Below are positions 1-9,395 of a stretch of DNA of 64,000 nt, in pieces (within the stretch, counting starts at the first letter, position 1; each line of letters starts with the position of its first letter). Made by a program: the position numbers and the translations under genes. The stretch spans positions 124,001-188,000 of the forward strand of contig CABVDH010000001.1 of assembly GCA_902497065.1 (NCBI GenBank). The letters run 5' to 3'. This DNA is from an uncultured Collinsella sp. GTDB lineage: Bacteria > Actinomycetota > Coriobacteriia > Coriobacteriales > Coriobacteriaceae. The notes below the pieces were generated by a model. It searched no databases and was not told the origin of the DNA. It worked only from the letters and a program-made list of their open reading frames with translations.

Positions 1-103
1 TTCGCGTGTCACGCTGATGATAGAGATAGAACGTGCCGTCCTCGCCGTACGGCATGATGTCGCCTACCCAAATTCCCTCAGGCTGGTAATACACCTTGTG
101 CAT
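1..103 (-). CDS. N-terminal fragment of a probable five-bladed beta-propeller glycoside hydrolase (GH32/GH43-like)
   Basis: The first 34 codons of a gene that runs off the left edge. The reading begins MHKVYYQPEGIWVGDIMPYG and continues with FYLYHQRDTR, a pattern seen at the N-terminus of fructosidase/xylosidase-like propeller hydrolases, where an early Asp is the nucleophile; GDIMPYG would carry it. The start is set by a purine-rich site (AGAAAGGAAG) about 7 bases upstream. It lies downstream of, and in the same direction as, the LacI-family gene at 288-1298, with two candidate LacI operators in the gap, so it is probably that regulator's target. The family call is inference from a short stretch; substrate cannot be judged. 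Confidence 0.5.
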   Translation of the reverse strand, partial: MHKVYYQPEGIWVGDIMPYGEDGTFYLYHQRDTR

Positions 104-152
104 CCGAGACTTCCTTTCTCACGAGATACTAACTCGGTACAACTGCAAGATA

Positions 153-184
153 TGTCAATCGTTTTCATATGTCAAACGTTTTCA
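153..184. promoter_or_regulatory. Tandem LacI-type operators before the GH fragment
   Basis: Two 15-bp sites in direct repeat, TGTCAATCGTTTTCA (153-167) and TGTCAAACGTTTTCA (170-184), 17 bp apart. A third copy, TGTCATACGTTTACA, lies at 1319-1333 before the regulator gene. Both locations fit binding by the LacI protein encoded at 288-1298. Confidence 0.6.
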
Positions 185-236
185 CACCAATACGTCTTTT
201 CGCAGTTCCAGTCGTCGGCAAACGGTTGACATATGC

Positions 237-247
237 CGGCGAACGGT
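237..247 (-). promoter_or_regulatory. Shared motif ACCGTTCRCSG, copy 1
   Basis: Reads ACCGTTCGCCG on the minus strand, between the LacI gene and the GH fragment. See the finding on the shared promoter motif. Confidence 0.45.
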
Positions 248-287
248 CATCAGAGGTTTTTGAGGAATTCTTTTGGCACGGGATGAA

Positions 288-1298
288 CTACGCGGTTTTA
301 CCCTCAATGAGTTCAACGGGGAGCTTGATATTCGATTCGGGCTTTTCGCCGTTAATAAGAGCAATGATGGATTGCGCCGCGAGCTCTCCGATGCGATCGA
401 TATCTTGGCGTACGGTTGTTAAGTCAGGCATAAATGTCATAGTGCGGCGGGCACCATCCGCGCCCACGACCTTAATATCATCCGGAGCGCTCAAGCCGCG
501 CTGCTTCATCACGTTAAGACAGATAGCCGCCATCGTGTCGTCTCCCGCAAAGATGCCGTCAATATCGGGGTTCTCATCGAGGATCTTCGCAACGACCGCG
601 CTCTTTTCGTCGTCGGGCTTAACGAACTCGACCTCACGGACAAGCGCGGGCAAACCGGCCTGCTCAACAACATCGAGGTAGGCATCGGTACGCTTATTGG
701 CAGGCATGCGCATGCGGCTATTGCTGCGCAGGCACAGGATGCGTGAGCATCCGTCATCGATCAGGCGACGCGTGGCAAGTTCGCCGATGCTATAGCTGTC
801 GCTCGCAATCTGAACAGAGGCTTCGCCAAGGTCGCAGTCGATACCAACCAGACTCAAGCCCATCTCGGCATACGCCTCGGCACCGATATTAAGCGAGTTG
901 ACGATGACGCCATCAACCATATTGCGTCGAAGCATGTCGATATAAGAGCGCTCAAGCTCGGGTCGATTGGCGCTATTGCACAGCAGCATCTTAAAACCGT
1001 TTTCGGCCAGGGTATGCTCAATGACTTGAACCACTTGGGCATGAAACGGACTGCTGACATAGGGGACGATCATACCGATAAGATTCAGGCGACCGTTGAG
1101 CATGGCACGGGCGATATCGTTGGGCGTATAGTTGATGCGCTTCATCGCGGCATGGACCTTATCGCGGGTCTCTTGGCTAATATAGCCGCGATTATTAAGC
1201 ACGCGAGATACCGTAGTAGGCGAAACCCCCGCCACCGCTGCAACTTCCTTGATGCCAGGCTTAGCAGAATCCTTAGAACGAGCGCCCTCGCGAGCCAT
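288..1298 (-). CDS. LacI-family transcriptional regulator (LacI-1)
   Basis: Sugar-responsive DNA-binding repressor. The N-terminal helix-turn-helix (about residues 16-40, KEVAAVAGVSPTTVSRVL) is followed by a periplasmic-binding-protein-like effector domain that fills the rest of the roughly 336 residues, a normal LacI length. A longer reading to 1319 exists, but the ATG at 1298 has a strong GGGGAGGG site 5-6 bases upstream, and the longer start would lie inside the candidate operator at 1319-1333. It is co-oriented with the hydrolase fragment to its left and flanked by matching operators on both sides, suggesting autoregulation plus control of the hydrolase. The effector is unknown. Confidence 0.9.
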   Translation of the reverse strand: MAREGARSKDSAKPGIKEVAAVAGVSPTTVSRVLNNRGYISQETRDKVHAAMKRINYTPNDIARAMLNGRLNLIGMIVPYVSSPFHAQVVQVIEHTLAENGFKMLLCNSANRPELERSYIDMLRRNMVDGVIVNSLNIGAEAYAEMGLSLVGIDCDLGEASVQIASDSYSIGELATRRLIDDGCSRILCLRSNSRMRMPANKRTDAYLDVVEQAGLPALVREVEFVKPDDEKSAVVAKILDENPDIDGIFAGDDTMAAICLNVMKQRGLSAPDDIKVVGADGARRTMTFMPDLTTVRQDIDRIGELAAQSIIALINGEKPESNIKLPVELIEGKTA

Positions 1299-1318
1299 AG
1301 CACCCTCCCCCATCAACA

Positions 1319-1333
1319 TGTCATACGTTTACA
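1319..1333. promoter_or_regulatory. LacI-1 operator at its own promoter
   Basis: TGTCATACGTTTACA matches the two sites at 153-184 at 13 of 15 positions, consistent with autoregulation. Confidence 0.55.
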
Positions 1334-1451
1334 TACGAACAAAGCATACCCCAACAACAGCGGGAAAGCGGTAACAGTACAAGTAAGTAAACGACTCATC
1401 CAAATAATTAGGAGAGTTCCGCCTAAAGGGTGACTACACAGGACCCCACAT

Positions 1452-1574
1452 GGCCGGTTTTGGGTTATTTTCCAAAACATCCCGCAGGACGCAAAGAGGC
1501 TCCGCCGCGCAACGCGCGCAGCGGAGCCTCTTTGCATGTCCGAGGACGTTTTGGGAAATAACCCAAAACCGGCC
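1452..1574 (-). repeat. Nested inverted-repeat element A1 (terminator-like) after grcA
   Basis: Outer 27-bp arms at 1452-1478 and 1548-1574 match at 26 of 27 positions. Inside is a second stem (1491-1505 with 1521-1535, GC-rich and ending in a T-rich CTCTTTGC) capped by a third small palindrome. Read in the direction of grcA, the two unpaired joints are GTCCTCGGACAT and a stretch with CCTGCGG, both shared with the element at 18098-18210 although the stems differ. The inner stem can act as an intrinsic terminator for grcA, whose stop codon is 27 bp away. Confidence 0.8.
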
Positions 1575-1601
1575 CCAGTAATCCTACAGGAGTTGAACCC
1601 T

Positions 1602-1853
1602 TTAGAACTTGTCGTGGAAGGTACGCGCAATGACCTCGTCCTGCTGCTCCTTGGTGAGCGTGTGGAAGTTCACGGCATAGCCGGAAACGCGGATGGTCAG
1701 CTGCGGGTACTTCTCGGGGTGAGCCTGAGCGTCGAGCAGCGTCTCACGGTTGAAGACGTTGATGTTCAGGTGGTGGCCACCCTTCTCGGCGTAAGCGTCG
1801 AGCATGTGGACCAGGTTATCGGCCTGGGTCTCGGAAACTTCAGAAACCTTCAT
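1602..1853 (-). CDS. grcA: Stand-alone glycyl-radical domain of pyruvate formate-lyase (GrcA-like)
   Basis: An 83-residue protein matching only the C-terminal radical domain of PflB. It carries NREtLLDAQAHPEKYPQL and then RVSGYAVNF, where Gly58 is the radical glycine, and ends TKEQQDEVIARTFH as PflB does. E. coli GrcA/YfiD is a spare domain that rescues damaged PflB; here the neighbouring pflB (1939-3990) lacks this domain altogether, so the small protein is probably an obligate second subunit. The ATG follows GAAGGAGACACATT, a good ribosome site. Transcribed after pflB with an 85-bp gap. No activating enzyme (PflA) is in view. Confidence 0.92.
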   Translation of the reverse strand: MKVSEVSETQADNLVHMLDAYAEKGGHHLNINVFNRETLLDAQAHPEKYPQLTIRVSGYAVNFHTLTKEQQDEVIARTFHDKF

Positions 1854-1938
1854 AATGTGTCTCCTTCGATTAATAGGCGCCGGCCGAAACCGGCGCGCTA
1901 ATCAGTAATCGTTATTGTTAGTATAGCACTAACAATAG
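1854..1938 (-). promoter_or_regulatory. pflB-grcA intercistronic region with two hairpins
   Basis: Two inverted repeats separate the cistrons: ATTGTTAGT/ACTAACAAT (1914-1936), which starts 2 bp after the pflB stop, and GCGCCGG/CCGGCGC (1877-1896), just before the grcA ribosome site. Neither has a clear T-run, so they look like RNA processing or stability elements rather than a full terminator. They could set the ratio of catalytic body to radical domain. Confidence 0.5.
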
Positions 1939-3990
<2,052 letters not shown>

Positions 3991-4384
3991 TGTGTAACCA
4001 CGCTCCTAGTTACGTGTAATGCGGCGCTCTCTCACACCGCTGCTTATTGAATTCTTGAATTTTCGGCTTGCACCACCGGCTTCTTCCGTTCTTCACCACA
4101 CGTTGGTGCAGGGAAAACGTTTGTCCACCTTGGAACTACAACCCAAAACCCAAGATTTCACCCGTTTGAGAAGGATAACATAGTGACCCTCTCCATCTGG
4201 GCTGTTATATGTTTCTTTTTTTATATCATAATGGCGTTTTTTACAAACCCGCAGGAAATGCGAGCGCGAACAACTACCGTTCACCGATTTGTATGTTATT
4301 TTTCCTTGCCTTTGTACGACGTTCGCTCTAGCTGTTATGCCAGCTTTAGCAGGATAAAGTGTCCCAGAGACCCTACAGAAGCTG
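3991..4384. other. Long AT-richer leader upstream of pflB, no gene seen
   Basis: About 390 bp without a convincing coding region. It holds one copy of the ACCGTTCRCSG motif (4276-4286), T-rich tracts around 4209-4240 and the presumed pflB promoter, which I could not place. Confidence 0.5.
4276..4286 (+). promoter_or_regulatory. Shared motif, copy 2 (pflB upstream)
   Basis: ACCGTTCACCG, about 290 bp upstream of the pflB start. Confidence 0.45.
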
Positions 4385-4418
4385 CAGGGCGGCCACGGGA
4401 TCCCCCGTGGCCGCCCTG
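4385..4418 (-). terminator. Strong GC hairpin after the permease gene
   Basis: A 15-bp perfect stem (CAGGGCGGCCACGGG paired with its complement) with a 4-base loop, about 40 bp past the permease stop. It has no long T-run. Confidence 0.7.
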
Positions 4419-4456
4419 TGGCGTAGCTAGTTTTTAGCTTTGATTGCCGCTTGGCA

Positions 4457-5473
4457 TTAGGCGGCTGAGGCGGCCTTGTCGGTCGTTGCCTTGCTGTTGC
4501 TCTGCTGGCCCTCAAAATGCTTGTGGCACCAGCTGGTGACCAGCGGGGTCAAAATAGCCGTCACGATTGCACAGGCAGCAACCTGTGCCGTAGCCGTCGC
4601 GAGCACCGCACCGCCGTACATGGCCTCGTTGACGCTTGCCATGGCAGCAGGCGTGGCCACATTGGCTCCGGCGCAGCTCGAAATGGCCGCACCTGCGACA
4701 CCCGTACCGCCCGTGAGCTTATCGACCGCGATGACGGGAATTGCAAAGACCACCGAGCAGATCACGCCGAGCAGAATGCCGGGAAGACCGCCGTTGATAA
4801 GCTGGCCAAAAGTCATGGTCGAGCCCATGGCAAAGAAGACGAGCACGATGATGGCGGAAAGTGCCGGTGCCATCATCTTCTTAAAGCTGGGGAACAGGTT
4901 GCCCAGGATAATGCCGACGACGATCGGCAGGATGGCGCCCACGAGCGACCAGCCAATCGGAGCCTGGCCGGCGGCGCCGAGCACGATCATCGTGACCGGA
5001 GGGCCGACAACGAGCGTGGTGATGGCGACGGCGCCACGCTCGGCCTCGTTGCCCATGGTGCCCATCAGGCCAGCGTACATAGCGTTGTTGGCGCCGGTGC
5101 AAGCCGCCAGCATCACCATGGCAGAGATGCCAAACAGGTTGTCGTTGAACACATAAAGGATGAGCAGCGACACGGCAACGACCACGATCTGCTTGACGGC
5201 GATGATGATGGCGCCGCGTGCAGCGGCGGCAGGAGCACTCTTAAACGAAATCGTCGTACCGACGATGAGCAAAAAAGCGCCCACGAGCGGGCCTGCACCC
5301 TGCTGGGTCATGCCAAGCGTAAAGCTGCCGAGCGTCTTGAACAGGTCGGGGAATAGCGTGTTGAGCAGGCAGCCCAGCAAAAGCGGCACCAAAATATTGG
5401 CACCCGGGATGGAGGACATCTTAAAGAACGGCTCCTTTGCCGCCGGCGCCTCCACCGCAGTCGATTCACTCAT
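4457..5473 (-). CDS. kdgT: 2-keto-3-deoxygluconate permease (KdgT family)
   Basis: A membrane protein of about 338 residues with roughly ten hydrophobic segments and the family pattern GANILVPLLLGCLLN near the N-terminus, GTTISFKSAP, and repeated small-residue stretches (CTGANNAMYAGLMG, SSCAGANVATPAAMA). KdgT carriers import 2-keto-3-deoxygluconate by proton symport, from pectin or glycosaminoglycan breakdown. The ATG at 5473 follows AAAGGAG; the longer reading has no such site. It lies downstream of the dehydrogenase at 5582-6331, which would act on related keto-deoxy acids. Exact substrate is inferred from family only. Confidence 0.85.
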   Translation of the reverse strand: MSESTAVEAPAAKEPFFKMSSIPGANILVPLLLGCLLNTLFPDLFKTLGSFTLGMTQQGAGPLVGAFLLIVGTTISFKSAPAAAARGAIIIAVKQIVVVAVSLLILYVFNDNLFGISAMVMLAACTGANNAMYAGLMGTMGNEAERGAVAITTLVVGPPVTMIVLGAAGQAPIGWSLVGAILPIVVGIILGNLFPSFKKMMAPALSAIIVLVFFAMGSTMTFGQLINGGLPGILLGVICSVVFAIPVIAVDKLTGGTGVAGAAISSCAGANVATPAAMASVNEAMYGGAVLATATAQVAACAIVTAILTPLVTSWCHKHFEGQQSNSKATTDKAASAA

Positions 5474-5530
5474 ATATATCTCCTTTGGATGCATGCGAAT
5501 CGTAGCCGCACGCGCCTATGTCAGAAAGAA

Positions 5531-5562
5531 GGCGACGGTCCCGAGTCGCAGGGGCCGTCGCC
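5531..5562 (-). terminator. Hairpin between dehydrogenase and permease
   Basis: GGCGACGG/CCGTCGCC stem with a T-rich run (TTCTTTCT) on the minus-strand side. It could partly uncouple the permease from the dehydrogenase upstream. Confidence 0.55.
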
Positions 5563-5581
5563 GAATAATCGTCGTGGGGTA

Positions 5582-6331
5582 TTACCCGTCCAGGACGATG
5601 CCGCCGTCGCAGTCGCCGATCTCGCCGTTCACGAAGCTGGCAAGGTCGGAAGCGAAGAACAGCACCATCTGCGCAGGCTCGCTGGCCTGGGCGGCGCGGC
5701 CCAGAGGAATACCGTTGATGATGCGCTGAGAGTTCTCGTCAGAGAGAATCGAGGTCATATCGGTCAACGTGAGCGACGGGCACACGGCGTTGCAGCGGAC
5801 GCCAAACTTGCCGCCTTCCTTGGCGACTGCCTTGGTTAGACCGTTGACGCCGGCCTTGGAGCTCGCGTAAGCCGCGGTGCCGAGCAGGCCGCCACCGATC
5901 TTGCCTGCAACGGAACTCACGTTGACGATAGTGCCGGCATGGGCCGCCTTAAAGTGCGGGTACACGGCGTTCATCATAGTGAAGGTACCGTTGAGGTTGA
6001 TGTCGATAGTGCGACGCCACTCGGTGTCATCGATCTCGTCGAACTTCTTGGTGCTGATGACGCCAGCGCAGTTAATCAGGATGTTGGTTTGCGGCAGGTC
6101 TGCGAAAATCTGTTCGACGGTCTCGCGCGCCTTGGGCGCATCGGCGACATCGAGCTGATAAAACTTGTTGCCCTCGCCAAGCTCGGCCACAGCGGCCTCG
6201 CCCTTAGCAGCGTTCCTTGCGATGAGCGCGACATGTCCGCCGCCCGCGACGATGCCCTTGGCGATCTCGAGGCCAATGCCCTGAGTGCCGCCCGTGACAA
6301 TCGCGGTCTTGCCCGTGAAGTCAAATGCCAT
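5582..6331 (-). CDS. Short-chain dehydrogenase/reductase (gluconate or keto-deoxygluconate type)
   Basis: NAD(P)-dependent oxidoreductase of 249 residues. The nucleotide-binding TGGTQGIG lies at about residues 13-20, followed by NCAG, the catalytic Ser in NVSSVAG and the YASSK pair (Tyr-x-x-x-Lys). Length and layout fit classical SDRs such as KduD and gluconate 5-dehydrogenase. Start chosen at 6331 because AAAGGGGGATGGAGTC precedes it; the ORF continues a further 28 codons upstream without a good site. The neighbouring KDG permease suggests a role in sugar-acid breakdown, but the substrate is not shown by sequence. Confidence 0.85.
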   Translation of the reverse strand: MAFDFTGKTAIVTGGTQGIGLEIAKGIVAGGGHVALIARNAAKGEAAVAELGEGNKFYQLDVADAPKARETVEQIFADLPQTNILINCAGVISTKKFDEIDDTEWRRTIDINLNGTFTMMNAVYPHFKAAHAGTIVNVSSVAGKIGGGLLGTAAYASSKAGVNGLTKAVAKEGGKFGVRCNAVCPSLTLTDMTSILSDENSQRIINGIPLGRAAQASEPAQMVLFFASDLASFVNGEIGDCDGGIVLDG

Positions 6332-6582
6332 GACTCCATCCCCCTTTATATAAGGTGTCTCCTCGCGGGAAGTTGGAGCATCGCACGTGGCGATTATATG
6401 AGTCCCAGTCGTCATGGTGGTGACAGCCCTCGCCTAACCGCGTGCATGATAATTCTTTAAAACGCTTCAGCAATTGAATGATTTTAAGTCTTTATGCGCT
6501 CTTTATATTGCCCACTGTATGAGGCCCGCGTATGGGGGTATCATCTTTCACCGAAAATAGTTTCTAGTGTTAGGGGTTTTCG

Positions 6583-7032
6583 GTGGAAGATACCGATTTC
6601 CATGAGCTTGGGAGTCAGCTCCTTACCGAGTTTGGCGGCATTCACCAGCGCGTTTCGCGCTTTGTGGACAAAGCTCTCAGCGGCGAGATGGCTGTCATGC
6701 GCGCCCTTATGCTCGCTGGCGGTTCGCTCACGCCGAGCGAACTCGCCGATCGCGCCTGGGTCTCGAACGCCCGCATCGCCAATATCCTACGCGCTCTCGA
6801 AGCCAAGGGTTGGGTTGAGCGTGAGCACTCAAAGACCGACCGTCGTCGCGTACACGTCATAGTGACCGACAAGGGATTCCAGGATCTCGAAATCAAACGC
6901 CGGGAATTCGAGGACCGCACCGCGGCTTTCCTCGAGCAGCTCGGCGAAACAGATACCCAAGAGATGGTGCGCCTTCTTAGACGTGCCAACGAAATTATCG
7001 ACCGCAATCAAGAAAGGAGAGATGCCGAGTGA
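6583..7032 (+). CDS. MarR-family transcriptional regulator
   Basis: 149 residues with a winged-helix core: LTPSELADRAWVSNARIANILRALEAKGWVEREHSKTDRR matches the MarR recognition helix and the conserved D-x-R-R wing. Start is GTG with TAGGGG 8 bases upstream. The gene overlaps the ABC exporter by the sequence GTGA, so the three genes form one operon. By analogy with other MarR-exporter operons it probably represses its own operon and responds to the exporter substrate or a related ligand. Confidence 0.9.
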   Translation: MEDTDFHELGSQLLTEFGGIHQRVSRFVDKALSGEMAVMRALMLAGGSLTPSELADRAWVSNARIANILRALEAKGWVEREHSKTDRRRVHVIVTDKGFQDLEIKRREFEDRTAAFLEQLGETDTQEMVRLLRRANEIIDRNQERRDAE

Positions 7033-9395
7033 GGATTCTCAAGCTCTTTAAAAAGCATATCCTGGCACTGTTCACAGCTATCGTACTCATCGTAATCAGC
7101 TGCAACGCCGACCTGGCACTGCCTACCTATATGAGCGATATCGTCGACGTGGGCGTGCAGCAAGGCGGTATCGCCTCGCCCGTACCCGACACCATCCGCG
7201 CCGAATCGCTCGACGACCTCGAACTCTTTATGAGCGCCAAGGACGCCAAAGCTGTGGAGGCGGTGTTTGGCAAGGCAGACAAAAATGGCATTCGCACGTA
7301 CAAGGGCACCGAGGAGGAGCGCGCCGACGGCGGCGAAATTGCCGACATTATGAGCCTGCCCGAGACTGTCGTCCTTTCGCTCAACCAGGGCATTGACGCC
7401 AACTCCATGGGTGACATGATGGGCTCGTCCAGCGAGAAAGACAACAACGCTGCCCAGGCCATGCCCACCCCGGAGCAGATGGCCGCAATGACGCCCGAGC
7501 AGCTCGCCGATATGCAGCAAAAAGCCGCAGCGGCGCAGAACATGCAAAAGCAGATTGACGCCGACGGCGGCAAGATTACCATGAAGAGCCTGCGTCTAGG
7601 CGTTGAAGGCGGTCTGATCGACCAGAGCAAGCTCATCGAGGGCGCCAACCAGATGGCGGACAAAATGGGCTCCATGTCGGGCTCCATCGTCACCCAGCGC
7701 GCCGTGAGCTATGTACAGGACGAGTACAAGGCACAGGGCATCGACCCAGCCGACGTGCAGAACGCCTACCTGAGCCGCATGGCGACCACGATGTTTGGGC
7801 TGTGCCTGGTGTCGCTCGTCGCCACCATCCTGACCGGTGCCGTGGCATCGCGCACCGCCTGCTCCATCGCCCGCGACCTGCGCCGCGAGACCTTCAACAA
7901 GGTTATGCACTTCTCGCCGGCCGAGGTGGGCAAGTTTAGCCAGGCCTCGCTCATCACCCGCTGCACCAACGACATTCAGCAGATCCAGATGGCCGCAACC
8001 CTGTTTATCCGCATGTGCCTGATGGCCCCCGTCATGGGCATCGTCGCCGTCATGCGCGTCCTGGCCAACCACACCGGCCTGGAGTGGACCATCGCTGTGG
8101 CCATCATCGCGGTCTCGGCCGTTGTCGGCGTGCTCATGGGTCTCACCATGCCCAAGTTCAAAAAAATGCAAAGCTTTGTTGACCGCGTGAACCTTACCGC
8201 CCGCGAGCTGCTCGACGGCCTTATGCCCATCCGCTCGTTCAACCGCGAGGAGCATGAGCTCGAGCGTTTTGACAAGGCGTCGCTCGACCTGATGACCACG
8301 CAGCTCTACACCAACCGCGCCATGAGCTTTATGATGCCGCTCATGATGCTCGTCATGAACTGCATCACCGTGCTGATCGTCTGGTTTGGCGCGCAGGGCG
8401 TCTCGGACGGCGTGATGCAGGTCGGCAACATGATGGCGTTTATCTCCTACACCATGCAGATCGTCATGGCGTTTATGATCCTCACCATGGTTTCGGTCAT
8501 CCTGCCCCGTGCCGAGGTCGCAGCCGAGCGCGTGGAAGAGGTCATCACCTGCCCCACGAGCATCAACGACCCCGTCTCGCCCAAACTGCCCGCGGCCAGC
8601 GCGCCGCGCGGCGAGCTCACCTTCCGTGACGTGAGCTTCCAGTATCCCGATGCCCGCGCCGATGTCATTAGCGGCGTGAACTTCACCACGCACGCCGGCC
8701 AGATGCTCGGCATCATTGGCTCCACGGGCTCGGGCAAGTCCACGCTCGTGCAGTTGATTCCGCGCCTGTACGACGTCACGGGCGGCAGCATTTCGCTCGA
8801 CGGCATCGACGTACGCGACATGACCCTTTCCGAGCTGCGCCGCCGCATTGGTTACATCCCGCAGCAGGGGCGTCTGTTCTCGGGCACCGTGGAGAGCAAC
8901 CTTAAGTTTGCCGGCGACATGGTGAGCGATGATGACATGCGCCAGGCAGCACGCGTCGCCCAGGCGGAGGACTTTATCGCCGAGCGCGAGGACGGGTACG
9001 ACTCCCCCATTAGCCAGGGCGGCTCCAATGTCTCGGGCGGTCAGCGTCAGCGCCTGGCCATCGCCCGCGCCTTGGCCAAGAAGCCCGAGGTCGTGGTGTT
9101 CGATGATTCGTTTAGTGCGCTCGACTACAAGACCGACGCTCGCCTGCGCGAGGAGCTCGCCAAAAACGTCACCGACGCCGCACTCGTGGTCGTGGCCCAG
9201 CGCATCGCGACCATCATGCACGCCGACCAGATCATCGTGCTCGACGACGGCCACGTAGTGGGCACCGGCACGCACGAGGAGCTGCTGCGCAGCTGCCCGG
9301 CGTACCTGGAGATCGCACAGTCGCAGCTTTCCGCCGAGGAGCTGGGGCTTACCCAAGAAGAAATTGCAGCCGTCATGGAAGGAGGCGAGCGCTAA
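7029..9395 (+). CDS. ABC exporter subunit with degenerate nucleotide site and large extracytoplasmic insertion
   Basis: 788 residues, about 200 longer than usual for a half-exporter. After TM1 (residues 7-30) there is a hydrophilic insertion of about 180 residues before TM2, Met/Gln/Asp-rich (for example PTPEQMAAMTPEQLADMQQK), presumably outside the membrane. The C-terminal nucleotide-binding domain has an intact Walker A (GSTGSGKST, near residue 563) and an intact VSGGQ signature, but Asp693 replaces the catalytic Glu after Walker B (FDDS) and Gln724 replaces the switch His (VAQRIATI). This is the degenerate half of an asymmetric heterodimer; the partner follows at once. Start is GTG. Confidence 0.9.
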   Translation: MRILKLFKKHILALFTAIVLIVISCNADLALPTYMSDIVDVGVQQGGIASPVPDTIRAESLDDLELFMSAKDAKAVEAVFGKADKNGIRTYKGTEEERADGGEIADIMSLPETVVLSLNQGIDANSMGDMMGSSSEKDNNAAQAMPTPEQMAAMTPEQLADMQQKAAAAQNMQKQIDADGGKITMKSLRLGVEGGLIDQSKLIEGANQMADKMGSMSGSIVTQRAVSYVQDEYKAQGIDPADVQNAYLSRMATTMFGLCLVSLVATILTGAVASRTACSIARDLRRETFNKVMHFSPAEVGKFSQASLITRCTNDIQQIQMAATLFIRMCLMAPVMGIVAVMRVLANHTGLEWTIAVAIIAVSAVVGVLMGLTMPKFKKMQSFVDRVNLTARELLDGLMPIRSFNREEHELERFDKASLDLMTTQLYTNRAMSFMMPLMMLVMNCITVLIVWFGAQGVSDGVMQVGNMMAFISYTMQIVMAFMILTMVSVILPRAEVAAERVEEVITCPTSINDPVSPKLPAASAPRGELTFRDVSFQYPDARADVISGVNFTTHAGQMLGIIGSTGSGKSTLVQLIPRLYDVTGGSISLDGIDVRDMTLSELRRRIGYIPQQGRLFSGTVESNLKFAGDMVSDDDMRQAARVAQAEDFIAEREDGYDSPISQGGSNVSGGQRQRLAIARALAKKPEVVVFDDSFSALDYKTDARLREELAKNVTDAALVVVAQRIATIMHADQIIVLDDGHVVGTGTHEELLRSCPAYLEIAQSQLSAEELGLTQEEIAAVMEGGER

